Shown here in pieces: positions 1 to 7,508 of a stretch of 64,000 bases of DNA. Under the pieces are notes generated by a model that did not search any database, was not told the DNA's origin, and was given only the letters and a program-made list of their open reading frames with translations. Source of the DNA: JANMDS01 sp031430575 (lineage in GTDB: Bacteria > Pseudomonadota > Gammaproteobacteria > Burkholderiales > Casimicrobiaceae); assembly GCA_031430575.1 (NCBI GenBank), contig JANPBT010000060.1:62001-126000 (forward strand). Direction: 5' to 3'. A program made the translations under genes and the position numbers. Numbering within the stretch: position 1 is the first letter of the stretch; every line of letters begins with the position of its first letter.

Positions 1-436
1 TATGCAGGCTCATCACAAATGCTTCGGTATGCATGGCTTCATGGCGCAGCGCGAGCTCGTAGAAGTAAAGCCGCGCCGCAGGTATTTTCGGCACGCGGTC
101 GATCACCATTTCTAACGTGTCGTCCATAAATTTCAGCACTTCGGTGCGCTGCGGGTAATCGAGATCCCAGCGGGCGGCATGATCGATGGCGCGGGAATCA
201 AAGCGGGCATCGGCATTGGCGATGCAGCTTGGGGTTTGCGCGATGCGCGGAAAGCGCACACACCAATACTCTTGAAACCATGCGACATGCGCTAATTCCC
301 AGAGCGGAAGGTTAAGCTCGGGGCGCAGCGGGAAGGCCAAAGCCTCATCGGCCAGATGCGCATAAGCCGCACGCGTAAACTTGCGCGCAGCTTGCAGATC
401 TTTTATTAACTCAATACGGCGTTTCTCAACGTCCAT
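1..436 (-). CDS. senA: Selenoneine synthase SenA-like (EgtB/DinB family), C-terminus cut off by window edge
   Basis: This is the first ~145 residues of a DinB/EgtB-type protein, read leftwards from ATG at 436 and open at base 1. The segment WELAHVAWFQEYWC and the iron-ligand pattern HEAMHTE (HxxxHxE) are typical of EgtB-family sulfoxide/selenoxide synthases. SenA joins a selenosugar to trimethylhistidine to make selenoneine. The SenA rather than EgtB call rests mainly on the divergent neighbour senB, which encodes the SenB-type glycosyltransferase. The start codon overlaps the senB start codon (bases 434-437 read CATG); an in-frame GTG at 460-458 is an alternative start. A one-mismatch copy of the dispersed repeat at 71-81 encodes IPAAR. 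EgtB itself is the alternative call. Confidence 0.75.
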   Translation of the reverse strand, partial: MDVEKRRIELIKDLQAARKFTRAAYAHLADEALAFPLRPELNLPLWELAHVAWFQEYWCVRFPRIAQTPSCIANADARFDSRAIDHAARWDLDYPQRTEVLKFMDDTLEMVIDRVPKIPAARLYFYELALRHEAMHTEAFVMSLH

Positions 437-1415
437 GCGACCCAGAATCCTTTTAATCACGCCCGCGCGCGAATCCGACAACAACGGTAATTATCACACT
501 GCCCACCGTTGGTTACAGATGCTTTCACCGGACTATGAAGTCACGGTGGCGCAAGCTTTTGCCGGAGAAGAAAGCGATTTGCTGATTGCCCTCCATGCCC
601 GGCGCAGCGCAGCCGCCATTGTAGGGTTTAGCGCGCGCAATCCCGGTCGGCCGGTGATTCTCGCCTTGACCGGCACTGATTTGTATAAAGACATCCCCAA
701 TCGTGACCCCGAGGCGCTGGCCTCGATGCGCCGTGCGTCGCATTGGATCACCCTGCAAGAAGATGCGCCGCATTTTCTTTCGTCGCTTAATTTTCCGATC
801 ATTGCCGAAGGCGAAACCCGCGAAATTCAAGTGATTTTTCAAAGTGCGCCGTCAATGCCTGCGTTTGAAAACCCATCCATGATGTTAAACGTCGCTTTCG
901 TTGGACATTTGCGTGATGAAAAAGATCCGCGCACCCTGATGAACGCAATCAGGTTGCTGGAAAAAGAGTTTCCCATCGTTGTCAATATGGTGGGTAACGG
1001 GCTCGATAGCGGGCTGGCCGCCGAAGCTTCGCAGCTAATGGCCGACGACGCCCGATTTGCCTGGCTCGGGGGCTTGAGCCACGAGAAAACCCGCGAGCTC
1101 ATCCGCCAGGCCGATCTGCTGGTGGTGCCCTCGCGCATGGAAGGCGGGGCGAACGTGATTGTTGAAGCCTTGACTTCGGGCACGCCAGTGGCCGCATCTG
1201 CGGTATCGGGCAATATCGGCATGCTTGGGCGCGATTGGCCCGCATATTTCCCGCTCGGGAATGCTGAAATTCTCGCTGATTTGCTGCGCACCTGCATTAC
1301 CGACGAAAACTTTTTGCCCCAGCTCAATATCGCGGCGGCTGCGCGCGCGCCCCTATTTGCGCGTGAAGCTGAGCGGGCGGCGCTGCGCAAAGTCGTGGCC
1401 GCGGCGCTCGCCTAG
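435..1415 (+). CDS. senB: Selenosugar synthase SenB-like glycosyltransferase (TIGR04348 type)
   Basis: This is a 326-residue GT-B glycosyltransferase. ATG at 435 is chosen because the protein then begins MRPRILLITPA followed by NNGNYHTAHRW, as in TIGR04348/SenB proteins. An in-frame ATG at 381 would add residues that overlap senA. The C-terminal domain carries EGGANVIVEAL, the nucleotide-sugar-binding region of GT4-like enzymes. In the known pathway SenB uses selenophosphate and a UDP-sugar to form the selenosugar used by SenA. A SelD-like SenC would supply selenophosphate; it is not in this window. rsmA starts 4 bases after the stop, so the two are probably co-transcribed. The protein is cytoplasmic. 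Confidence 0.8.
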   Translation: MRPRILLITPARESDNNGNYHTAHRWLQMLSPDYEVTVAQAFAGEESDLLIALHARRSAAAIVGFSARNPGRPVILALTGTDLYKDIPNRDPEALASMRRASHWITLQEDAPHFLSSLNFPIIAEGETREIQVIFQSAPSMPAFENPSMMLNVAFVGHLRDEKDPRTLMNAIRLLEKEFPIVVNMVGNGLDSGLAAEASQLMADDARFAWLGGLSHEKTRELIRQADLLVVPSRMEGGANVIVEALTSGTPVAASAVSGNIGMLGRDWPAYFPLGNAEILADLLRTCITDENFLPQLNIAAAARAPLFAREAERAALRKVVAAALA

Positions 1416-1418
1416 CGC

Positions 1419-2201
1419 ATGGACGGACATCGCGCCCGCAAGCGATTTGGCCAAAATTTTTTGGTCGATCAGCGCTACATTCAAAAAATCATCGAAGCTG
1501 TCGCGCCCGCGCAAGGTGATGCCTTGGTGGAAATCGGGCCCGGCTTAGGCGCGCTCACCAAGCCTCTGCTGGCCGCGCTCGATCACCTGCACGTGATCGA
1601 AATTGATCGCGATCTTGCCCAGCGTTTGCGCGAAAGTCACGATGCCGCCAAGCTCACCGTGCATGAGCAAGATGCCCTCACTTTCGATCTCACGCAATTG
1701 CCTGCGCAGCTGAAGATCGTCGGCAATTTGCCGTACAACATTTCATCGCCCCTGCTCTTTCACATCGCAAAATCTGCGCCGCAGGTACAGCATATCACCG
1801 TGATGCTGCAAAAAGAAGTGGTGGATCGCATGGTCGCCGCGCCAGACACCGCCGACTACGGGCGCTTGAGCGTCATGCTGCAAGCGACTTTTTCAATCAA
1901 GCGATTATTTCTCGTGCCCCCGGGCGCTTTCAGGCCCGTGCCCAATGTCGATTCCGCAGTGGCGCAGCTCACGCCACTGCCCGTTGCGGTCGTACCTGCG
2001 GCGCAGTTTGAGCGCTTTGCAGGGATCGTGACCGCCGCCTTTGGGCAGCGCCGCAAGACGCTGCACAATACTTTAAAAGGCATGATCGACGATGAGACGA
2101 TGCGCGCCTGCGGCATCGATCCCAAGGCGCGCGGGGAGACTTTATCAGTGCATCAATATGCGGCGCTCACCGCATCTATACCGTTAAGCCCCGCGTCGTA
2201 A
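1419..2201 (+). CDS. rsmA: 16S rRNA (adenine1518/1519-N6)-dimethyltransferase RsmA (KsgA)
   Basis: A 260-residue enzyme that dimethylates two adjacent adenines near the 3' end of 16S rRNA late in small-subunit assembly. The N-terminal RKRFGQNFLVD, the SAM-binding EIGPGLGALT (residues ~38-47) and the catalytic motif NLPYNISSP (from ~103) are intact, and the length is normal. It follows senB by 4 bases, which differs from the usual surA-pdxA-rsmA order. Two copies of the dispersed repeat are inside the gene, in opposite orientations: 1774-1784 reads SAPQV and 1996-2006 reads VPAAQ. A third copy follows the stop codon. Confidence 0.97.
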   Translation: MDGHRARKRFGQNFLVDQRYIQKIIEAVAPAQGDALVEIGPGLGALTKPLLAALDHLHVIEIDRDLAQRLRESHDAAKLTVHEQDALTFDLTQLPAQLKIVGNLPYNISSPLLFHIAKSAPQVQHITVMLQKEVVDRMVAAPDTADYGRLSVMLQATFSIKRLFLVPPGAFRPVPNVDSAVAQLTPLPVAVVPAAQFERFAGIVTAAFGQRRKTLHNTLKGMIDDETMRACGIDPKARGETLSVHQYAALTASIPLSPAS

Positions 2202-2205
2202 ACCC

Positions 2206-2224
2206 ATACCTGCGGCGCAGATTT
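2206..2224 (+). repeat. Dispersed 19-bp repeat, convergent gap
   Basis: Exact core CTGCGGCGCAG at 2210-2220, between the convergent ends of rsmA and the TIGR03118 gene. Confidence 0.9.
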
Positions 2225-2253
2225 GGGCATTGGAGGGGCCCAAATGAAATGCG

Positions 2254-3567
2254 CTAAGCCAGCCTAATCGCTCCGAAAAGCCCGTCTTTTTCTTCATCAG
2301 GCCCAGCTGCGAAGTAAAGCGCATTGGTGTCGCCAAGGCTTGCGCCATTGCCAAATAAAAGCGCCCATAAGCCTTCAATCGCGACTGCATTGCCGACGTC
2401 GTCGCGCAGGAAATCATCGAATCGACCCGAATCAAGGTTAAACGCTGCGATCTTGCCCGCACCACCAAAATTTCCAACGAGCAGTCGATTGGAAAATGCG
2501 CCGAAATCAGCGGGCGCAAGCGCGATGCCCCAAGGTGCATTCAAGCGCGCATCGTCTTCGAAAATCCGCAAAAGTGCACCGTCAAGCCCATATTGAACGA
2601 GCTTACCTTTATTCGGACGTCCGTTCGCTTTGGCTTCGTCAATCGCATCCAAAGCATCTTCTTCGCCTGCATCGAACTCGGTTTTATCAGTCTCGTCGGC
2701 TTTTGAAATCGCAAATGCGACATAGACCTTACCCGAGATTTCTTGAATGTTAAACGGCACCGGGTCACCCGGCTTGGCGAGCTTGCCAAGCGCTGGATTG
2801 GTCGCATCACGAAGCCCACCGGTCGCAAACGGATTGACAAAGCCTTGGGTGGCAATGAGCTCCCATTTCTCGTTGAGCGTGCGTACCTGCGGCGCAGACC
2901 CGAAATCAGCGAGCCAGAGTCGATCCCACGTGCCCGTATTAATCGCGCAACCAAAAAACTGCATGCCGTCTTCTTGCCCGTTAAACATCTCTGCGCAAGG
3001 ACCATTGGCGCGGATCGTCGCTCCAGTGTCGCGCTCGCGCTCCGTCCACGCCGAGACGACGCCAGAGTCGGTTACAAAAATAAAGCGCGCCGAGCCGGTG
3101 AGTGTTTTTTCAGCGCCATTAATGCTCACTTTTTGCGCGGGCACGACAAATTGATTTGAGGTCAGCGCCGCGCCGTTAAATACGGTTCCCGTTGCTTTGC
3201 CAATACTGGTATCGTCGATCAAACTATCAGCGCCCGGAATCGACACCTCTGTTAAGCCATCTTGAAAAAGCGGCCGCAAGGCGGCATCGGCGGAGCGCCG
3301 CACATCACCGACAAACTGCCACGACGTGCCACCACCGGTGACCCAAAAGTGGCCACCCGCACCCGCTGGGCGAATTGAAATTCCCCACGCATCAACCATG
3401 CCCGGCAGCGTAAATTTCGCTTTATATTTCGGATCTGTGGCGGCAAGCGCTTCTAGCGTGTAGCGATTTTTTGGGCTTTCGCTCGCGCTGCCGCCGCAGC
3501 CGACCAAGAGCGCAGCCGCACCCGAAGTTACCAAAAACGAGCGGCGCGAAATGAGGGGTAATTTCAT
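2254..3567 (-). CDS. TIGR03118 family beta-propeller-like lipoprotein
   Basis: A 437-residue exported protein. The N-terminus has a Tat-like SRRSFL (residues 7-12) followed by a lipobox LVGC with Cys24, so a Tat-exported lipoprotein is likely. The C-terminal half has the TIGR03118 hallmarks NAPWGIALAPADFG, LLVGNFG, EGLWALLFGNG, GDTNALYF and GLFGAI. The function of the family is unknown; a beta-propeller fold is inferred from the repeated motifs. Its start overlaps the end of the 104-residue gene upstream by 4 bases (ATGA), so the two form an operon, probably under the Fur-like box at 3898-3916. A repeat copy at 2887-2897 encodes GSAPQV. Confidence 0.88.
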   Translation of the reverse strand: MKLPLISRRSFLVTSGAAALLVGCGGSASESPKNRYTLEALAATDPKYKAKFTLPGMVDAWGISIRPAGAGGHFWVTGGGTSWQFVGDVRRSADAALRPLFQDGLTEVSIPGADSLIDDTSIGKATGTVFNGAALTSNQFVVPAQKVSINGAEKTLTGSARFIFVTDSGVVSAWTERERDTGATIRANGPCAEMFNGQEDGMQFFGCAINTGTWDRLWLADFGSAPQVRTLNEKWELIATQGFVNPFATGGLRDATNPALGKLAKPGDPVPFNIQEISGKVYVAFAISKADETDKTEFDAGEEDALDAIDEAKANGRPNKGKLVQYGLDGALLRIFEDDARLNAPWGIALAPADFGAFSNRLLVGNFGGAGKIAAFNLDSGRFDDFLRDDVGNAVAIEGLWALLFGNGASLGDTNALYFAAGPDEEKDGLFGAIRLA

Positions 3568-3878
3568 CGGCGCGCCTCGCCGAAATTCATCAACAGATCA
3601 AAAATGCTGTGCTCACTGCGCTGGTTGCGTAAAGTGGATTGCCGCGCGGCGATATTTTCCCAATGATCGAGCCAAAGATTGGCGTCGGTCTGCACTTGCG
3701 GTGCATCGGGCATGGCATCAGCAAGGGCGCGTAAATGCCCGACAATCGCAGCGGTTACCCGCGGCGCTTCGTAGCCATCGAGGCGCGCTGCCGCGTGTTG
3801 GCTCATGAGTTCTACCAAACCGAATAACCGGTCCACCGGACGAATCGAGTGTGGACCCACCGTGCTCATCGTATTCAT
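3564..3878 (-). CDS. Hypothetical 104-residue protein, first gene of a Fur-box operon
   Basis: I do not recognise this family. It is a soluble, probably helical protein (many Leu, Ala, Arg and His; one LWLDHWENIAARQ segment) with no signal peptide or membrane segment. A good ribosome-binding site (GGAG) lies 8-9 bases before ATG at 3878. The stop overlaps the start of the downstream TIGR03118 lipoprotein gene (ATGA), which indicates translational coupling. A perfect Fur-like palindrome lies just upstream, so expression is probably iron-repressed. The coupling suggests a role tied to the lipoprotein, but nothing in the sequence says which. Confidence 0.8.
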   Translation of the reverse strand: MNTMSTVGPHSIRPVDRLFGLVELMSQHAAARLDGYEAPRVTAAIVGHLRALADAMPDAPQVQTDANLWLDHWENIAARQSTLRNQRSEHSIFDLLMNFGEARR

Positions 3879-3897
3879 AATATTCTCCGTTAATCTT

Positions 3898-3916
3898 AAT
3901 GCGAATGATTCGCATT
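3898..3916. promoter_or_regulatory. Fur-box-like 19-bp operator
   Basis: AATGCGAATGATTCGCATT is a perfect 9-1-9 palindrome 19 bases upstream of the start codon at 3878. It has the length, symmetry and AATnnnAATnATTnnnATT layout of bacterial Fur boxes. Iron-dependent repression is inferred. Confidence 0.75.
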
Positions 3917-3999
3917 ACTGAAATATAAAGGAGAACGCGGGCAAAGTCAACCCGCAGCAACGCGCCAGATCAGCAACGGGTGCGCGCAAGCGCGCGGCA

Positions 4000-4018
4000 A
4001 TACCTGCGGCGCAGAATT
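4000..4018 (+). repeat. Dispersed 19-bp repeat, intergenic
   Basis: Exact core at 4004-4014, upstream of the Fur-box operon and downstream of the SnoaL-like gene. Confidence 0.9.
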
Positions 4019-4043
4019 GCGCCTTAAACATCGTGGTGAAGCG

Positions 4044-4409
4044 CTAGAGCATCTGCTTTTCACCAAACGCAACCGTTTGCGTTTGGATCAAGCCCGCTTT
4101 GATTTCGTAAATCGCGACGAGCATCATCGTGCCCCGCCCTTCTGGGAAATTGCGGGAGACGATTTCATGATCGATCACGATATTGCCCGCCACCATGCGC
4201 TGCACTAAATGGGCATGCAAATCAGGCTCGGTGAAGCGCTCGGCCATGCGTGGGCGCATCTGCGCGTGCCCACGCGCGAGCAGCGCGCCGCCTAATTGAA
4301 TCTGCGCCGCATCCGGCGCGTAGGTCGCGAGGAGCGCTTCTAAATCGCGGGCGTTGTAGGCATCGAGTTGTTTTTGTACGACGACTGCGGCGTCCTGCGC
4401 GAGTGGTTC
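4044..4409 (-). CDS. SnoaL-like/NTF2-fold protein, start codon unclear (possible frameshift)
   Basis: The translated frame reads QLDAYNARDLEALLATYAP, then HAHLVQRMVAGNIVIDHE and MMLVAIYEIKAGLI. This is the pattern of small NTF2-fold proteins, often called ketosteroid isomerase-like. The conserved N-terminus begins near 4409, but the open frame (4421-4044) has no ATG, GTG or TTG before ATG at 4259, which would remove half the domain. The ATG at 4411, overlapping the yggU stop, is in another frame. Either one base is lost near the 5' end, the start is non-standard, or the gene is decaying. No catalytic residues can be assigned. It is the last gene of the yggS-proC-yggU series. Confidence 0.6.
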   Translation of the reverse strand, partial: EPLAQDAAVVVQKQLDAYNARDLEALLATYAPDAAQIQLGGALLARGHAQMRPRMAERFTEPDLHAHLVQRMVAGNIVIDHEIVSRNFPEGRGTMMLVAIYEIKAGLIQTQTVAFGEKQML

Positions 4410-4755
4410 ATTGCGTCTCTTTCATTTTTTTAAAATCAGTTCGCGCATAAACGCCTAGCGTGGCGACGATGTGCGCGGCAACTGCGGCGCGAATCGCGAC
4501 GCGCTTTTGCCGCTGCGTCTGCCCCGAAATGATCTCAATATCGGCCAAAACTGCGCCGCAGGTATGGGCGATAAATTTACACAATGCGGCGTTAGCTTTT
4601 CCGTCAACAGGCGGCGCATGCAAGCGAATCTTCAACGCATCGCCATGCACCCCGACTACTTGCGTTGACTTTGCGCCGGGCTGCACGTGCAGGCGCAGCA
4701 CGATCCGATTTTGCTCTTGCGTGAGCCACGCGGGGAATGCTGTGGCCACAATCAC
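4408..4755 (-). CDS. yggU: DUF167/YggU family protein
   Basis: A small (~115-residue) DUF167 protein of unknown function. The hallmarks are HVQPGAKSTQVVG, LKIRLHAPPVDGKANAALCKFIA and the basic stretch near QTQRQKRVAI. I chose GTG at 4755, one base after the proC stop; TTG at 4782 would overlap proC. The family usually sits beside proC/yggT, and here it follows proC directly. A repeat copy (4551-4561) is read in the TCGA frame (HTCGAVL) just after the conserved core. The C-terminal tail is longer than usual and ends where the SnoaL-like frame begins. Confidence 0.88.
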   Translation of the reverse strand: MIVATAFPAWLTQEQNRIVLRLHVQPGAKSTQVVGVHGDALKIRLHAPPVDGKANAALCKFIAHTCGAVLADIEIISGQTQRQKRVAIRAAVAAHIVATLGVYARTDFKKMKETQ

Positions 4756-4756
4756 C

Positions 4757-5569
4757 TCAGCCTGCGGCGAGCAAATCTCCAAGCTCGGCTGCGCGCGCGT
4801 CGGCCGCTTTCACTGCGGCAACAATTGCGGCCTTTACGTTGGCCGCATCCATCGCCGCTAAGGCCGCGGCGGTCGTGCCGCCTTTGCTCGTGACCCGCTC
4901 CCGCAGGATCGCGGGCGATTCCTCGCTTTTTTGTGCGAGCTCAACGGATCCGGCAAAAGTCGCCAAGGCAAATTCCCGCGCCTGCGCTGGCGTAAAGCCG
5001 AGCTCATCGGCAGCCTGCATCAAGGCTTCGATAAAGTAAAAGACGTAAGCGGGGCCACTGCCAGAAACGGCAGTCACTGCATCTAACATTTTTTCAGACT
5101 CAAACCACGCGAACACACCCGTCGCGCGCACGACCGTCTCGGCGTGTGATTTCGACATCGACAATACCTGCGGCGCAGAAACGAGCCCGGTAATGCCTTT
5201 GCCGATGAGCGCGGGGGTGTTGGGCATGGCGCGCACGATATTTTCGTGCCCGCCAAGCCACTGCGAAATCTGCGCGATGCGCACGCCTGCACAAATCGAG
5301 AGCACCAATTGCCCCGACAAATTGCCTGCGAGCGAAGCGATGGCCTCTTTGAGCGTTTGCGGTTTGGTGGCGAGCACGATCACATCCATCGCATCCACCG
5401 GCGCATGCTGCAGCATTGGATAAGCGCGGCAGCCCTGCCCGCGCGACTTTGCGATTGCCTCGCCGCTCACATCGACGACGTGAATCTGCGCCGCAGGTAT
5501 TCCCGATGCAATGAGGCCGGTAATCATTGCAGTGGCCATATTGCCGCCGCCTAAAAATAGGATTTTCAA
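4757..5569 (-). CDS. proC: Pyrroline-5-carboxylate reductase
   Basis: A 270-residue cytoplasmic enzyme for the last step of proline synthesis: NAD(P)H-dependent reduction of pyrroline-5-carboxylate. The dinucleotide motif FLGGGNMA is at residues 5-12, with RAMPNTPALIGKG mid-protein and the dimerisation/substrate region SGSGPAYVFYFIEAL followed by RERVTSKGGTT near the C-terminus. It lies between yggS and yggU on the same strand, the usual arrangement beside pilT. Two repeat copies in opposite orientations are inside: 5486-5496 (IPAAQIH, after the first helix) and 5168-5178 (SAPQV). Confidence 0.97.
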   Translation of the reverse strand: MKILFLGGGNMATAMITGLIASGIPAAQIHVVDVSGEAIAKSRGQGCRAYPMLQHAPVDAMDVIVLATKPQTLKEAIASLAGNLSGQLVLSICAGVRIAQISQWLGGHENIVRAMPNTPALIGKGITGLVSAPQVLSMSKSHAETVVRATGVFAWFESEKMLDAVTAVSGSGPAYVFYFIEALMQAADELGFTPAQAREFALATFAGSVELAQKSEESPAILRERVTSKGGTTAAALAAMDAANVKAAIVAAVKAADARAAELGDLLAAG

Positions 5570-5639
5570 GGTATTGAACGCATTGAACGATTCGGAAGTG
5601 AATTATGGCCTCGCGGCCCGGTTCGCCCTGCCCTCGCGA

Positions 5640-6347
5640 TTACGCAGCGCGCCGCGCGCCAAAAAGCGCTGTGCCCACGCGCACCATCGTTGAGCCTTCG
5701 GCAATCGCCCAATCCATATCATCGCTCATGCCCATCGAGAGCGTATCGAGCGCTATGCCGCGATTCTGCGCCGCAGGTATTAGCGCTGCGAGCGCTTGAA
5801 ATTGCGCGCGCGTGGCGGGCTCGCCGATGCCGGGCTCGGGCATGCCCATGAAGCCGCGCAATTTGAGGCGGGGCATCGATGCGGCGATCTGCTGCGCCAG
5901 GGGTAACGCTTCGGCCAAAGCGATCCCGCTTTTGCTCGCTTCGCCGCTCACGTTGATTTGCAAGCAAACATTGAGGGGGGGCAAATCTGCTGGGCGCTGA
6001 TCGTTGAGCCGCTGCGCGATTTTCTCGCGATCCACCGTATGCACCCAAGCGAAATTTTCAGCAACATCGCGGGTTTTGTTGCTTTGGAGTGGGCCGATCA
6101 TATGCCACTCAATATCCGCTAAATCGGTGAGCTCGGCGACTTTATCGATGCCTTCTTGCACGTAATTTTCACCAAATGCGCGCTGGCCTTGGGCGTAAAG
6201 CGCGCGCACCGCGCTTCCCGGGTGCAGCTTGCTCACCGCGAGTAGTTTTACCGTGGCGGGATCTCGGTTTGTTGCGCCGCAGGTATCTTTAATGCGACGG
6301 CGTACGAGTTCTATGCGATTCTCTGTCATTTTCGATGCGTTTTGCAT
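5640..6347 (-). CDS. yggS: YggS/PLPBP family pyridoxal phosphate homeostasis protein
   Basis: A 235-residue PLP-binding protein with the alanine-racemase N-terminal barrel. The PLP lysine is in LLAVSK (Lys40). HPGSAVRALYAQGQRAFGENYVQE, EWHMIGPLQSNK and LSMGMSDDMDWAI are family signatures. It buffers free PLP and influences amino-acid pools and has no known catalytic turnover. The start is ATG 6347, or ATG 6329 (MTENRIE). It diverges from pilT by ~45 bases and leads into proC. One exact repeat copy (5766-5776, IPAAQN) and one with a single mismatch (6272-6282, DTCGATN) lie inside. Confidence 0.96.
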   Translation of the reverse strand: MQNASKMTENRIELVRRRIKDTCGATNRDPATVKLLAVSKLHPGSAVRALYAQGQRAFGENYVQEGIDKVAELTDLADIEWHMIGPLQSNKTRDVAENFAWVHTVDREKIAQRLNDQRPADLPPLNVCLQINVSGEASKSGIALAEALPLAQQIAASMPRLKLRGFMGMPEPGIGEPATRAQFQALAALIPAAQNRGIALDTLSMGMSDDMDWAIAEGSTMVRVGTALFGARRAA

Positions 6348-6391
6348 AAACTCTTGGAATTCGATTCAATTAGTTTAGGCCACCACACGCT

Positions 6392-7432
6392 ATGGACGTT
6401 ACCGAACTTCTCGCTTTTTCCGTTAAAAATCAGGCATCCGATCTGCATTTATCAGCCGGGCTGCCACCGATGATCCGCGTGCATGGCGATATGCGCCGCA
6501 TCAACTTGCCCGCGATGGAGCACAAAACGGTGCACGGCATGGTCTACGACATCATGAGTGACTCGCAGCGCAAAAAATATGAAGATGAGCTCGAGGTTGA
6601 CTTCTCATTTGCCGTGCCCAATTTGGCGCGCTTTCGCGTCAACGCCTTCAACCAAGATCGGGGCGCAGCCGCGGTTTTCCGGACCATTCCTTCGAAAGTG
6701 CTTTCGCTGGAAGACTTGAATGCGCCGCGCGTATTTCAAGATTTATGCATGAAACCGCGCGGATTAGTGCTGGTCACAGGGCCTACCGGCTCGGGTAAAT
6801 CGACCACGCTCGCGGGCATGATTAACCATATTAATGAAAACGTGCTCGGTCATATTTTGACGGTGGAAGACCCCATCGAATTCGTGCATGAGAGCAAGAA
6901 ATGCCTGATCAATCAGCGTGAATTAGGGCCCGATACTCATTCGTTTTCAAACGCATTGAAATCTGCCTTGCGGGAAGATCCAGACATCGTCTTGGTGGGC
7001 GAGATGCGTGATCTGGAGACGATTCGCTTGGCGCTCACCGCCGCCGAAACGGGGCACTTAGTATTCGGCACGTTGCATACATCCTCTGCTGCAAAGACCA
7101 TCGATCGTATTATCGACGTCTTCCCCGCGGCTGAAAAAGATATGGTGCGGGCAATGCTTTCCGAATCATTGCAGGCTGTGATCGCCCAAACGCTACTGAA
7201 AAAGCGCGAAGGCAACGGTCGCGTCGCCGCCCACGAGATCATGATCGGCACGCCCGCAATCCGCAATTTGATCCGTGAAAATAAAGTTGCGCAGATGTAC
7301 TCTATTATCCAAACTAGCCAAGGTCAGGGCATGCAAACCCTCGATCAGTGCTTGGTGGAATTGGTTAAGAAAGGCCAAGTCGCCGCATCCGATGCGAAAT
7401 ACATCGCGGTCGATAAAGGCTTGTTTCATTAA
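6392..7432 (+). CDS. pilT: Type IV pilus retraction ATPase PilT
   Basis: A 346-residue hexameric ATPase at the cytoplasmic base of the type IV pilus that powers pilus retraction. This drives twitching and, in transformable species, DNA uptake. Walker A is GPTGSGKST (130-138), followed by the Asp box LTVEDPIEFVH, Walker B IVLVGEMRDLET and the His box HLVFGTLHT. The C-terminal AIRNLIRE motif, needed for retraction, is present as PAIRNLIRENK. No repeat copy interrupts this gene; one sits in the 76-base gap to pilU. Its presence matters for the uptake-sequence hypothesis. Confidence 0.98.
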   Translation: MDVTELLAFSVKNQASDLHLSAGLPPMIRVHGDMRRINLPAMEHKTVHGMVYDIMSDSQRKKYEDELEVDFSFAVPNLARFRVNAFNQDRGAAAVFRTIPSKVLSLEDLNAPRVFQDLCMKPRGLVLVTGPTGSGKSTTLAGMINHINENVLGHILTVEDPIEFVHESKKCLINQRELGPDTHSFSNALKSALREDPDIVLVGEMRDLETIRLALTAAETGHLVFGTLHTSSAAKTIDRIIDVFPAAEKDMVRAMLSESLQAVIAQTLLKKREGNGRVAAHEIMIGTPAIRNLIRENKVAQMYSIIQTSQGQGMQTLDQCLVELVKKGQVAASDAKYIAVDKGLFH

Positions 7433-7464
7433 TTTTTTGTTAGCGTTTGCGGTGCACAATCATG

Positions 7465-7483
7465 TTACCTGCGGCGCAGTTTT
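7465..7483 (+). repeat. Dispersed 19-bp repeat between pilT and pilU
   Basis: Exact core at 7469-7479 in the short pilT-pilU gap. Confidence 0.9.
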
Positions 7484-7508
7484 AAGCCTTTTTTAAGGAA
7501 AGATCATT

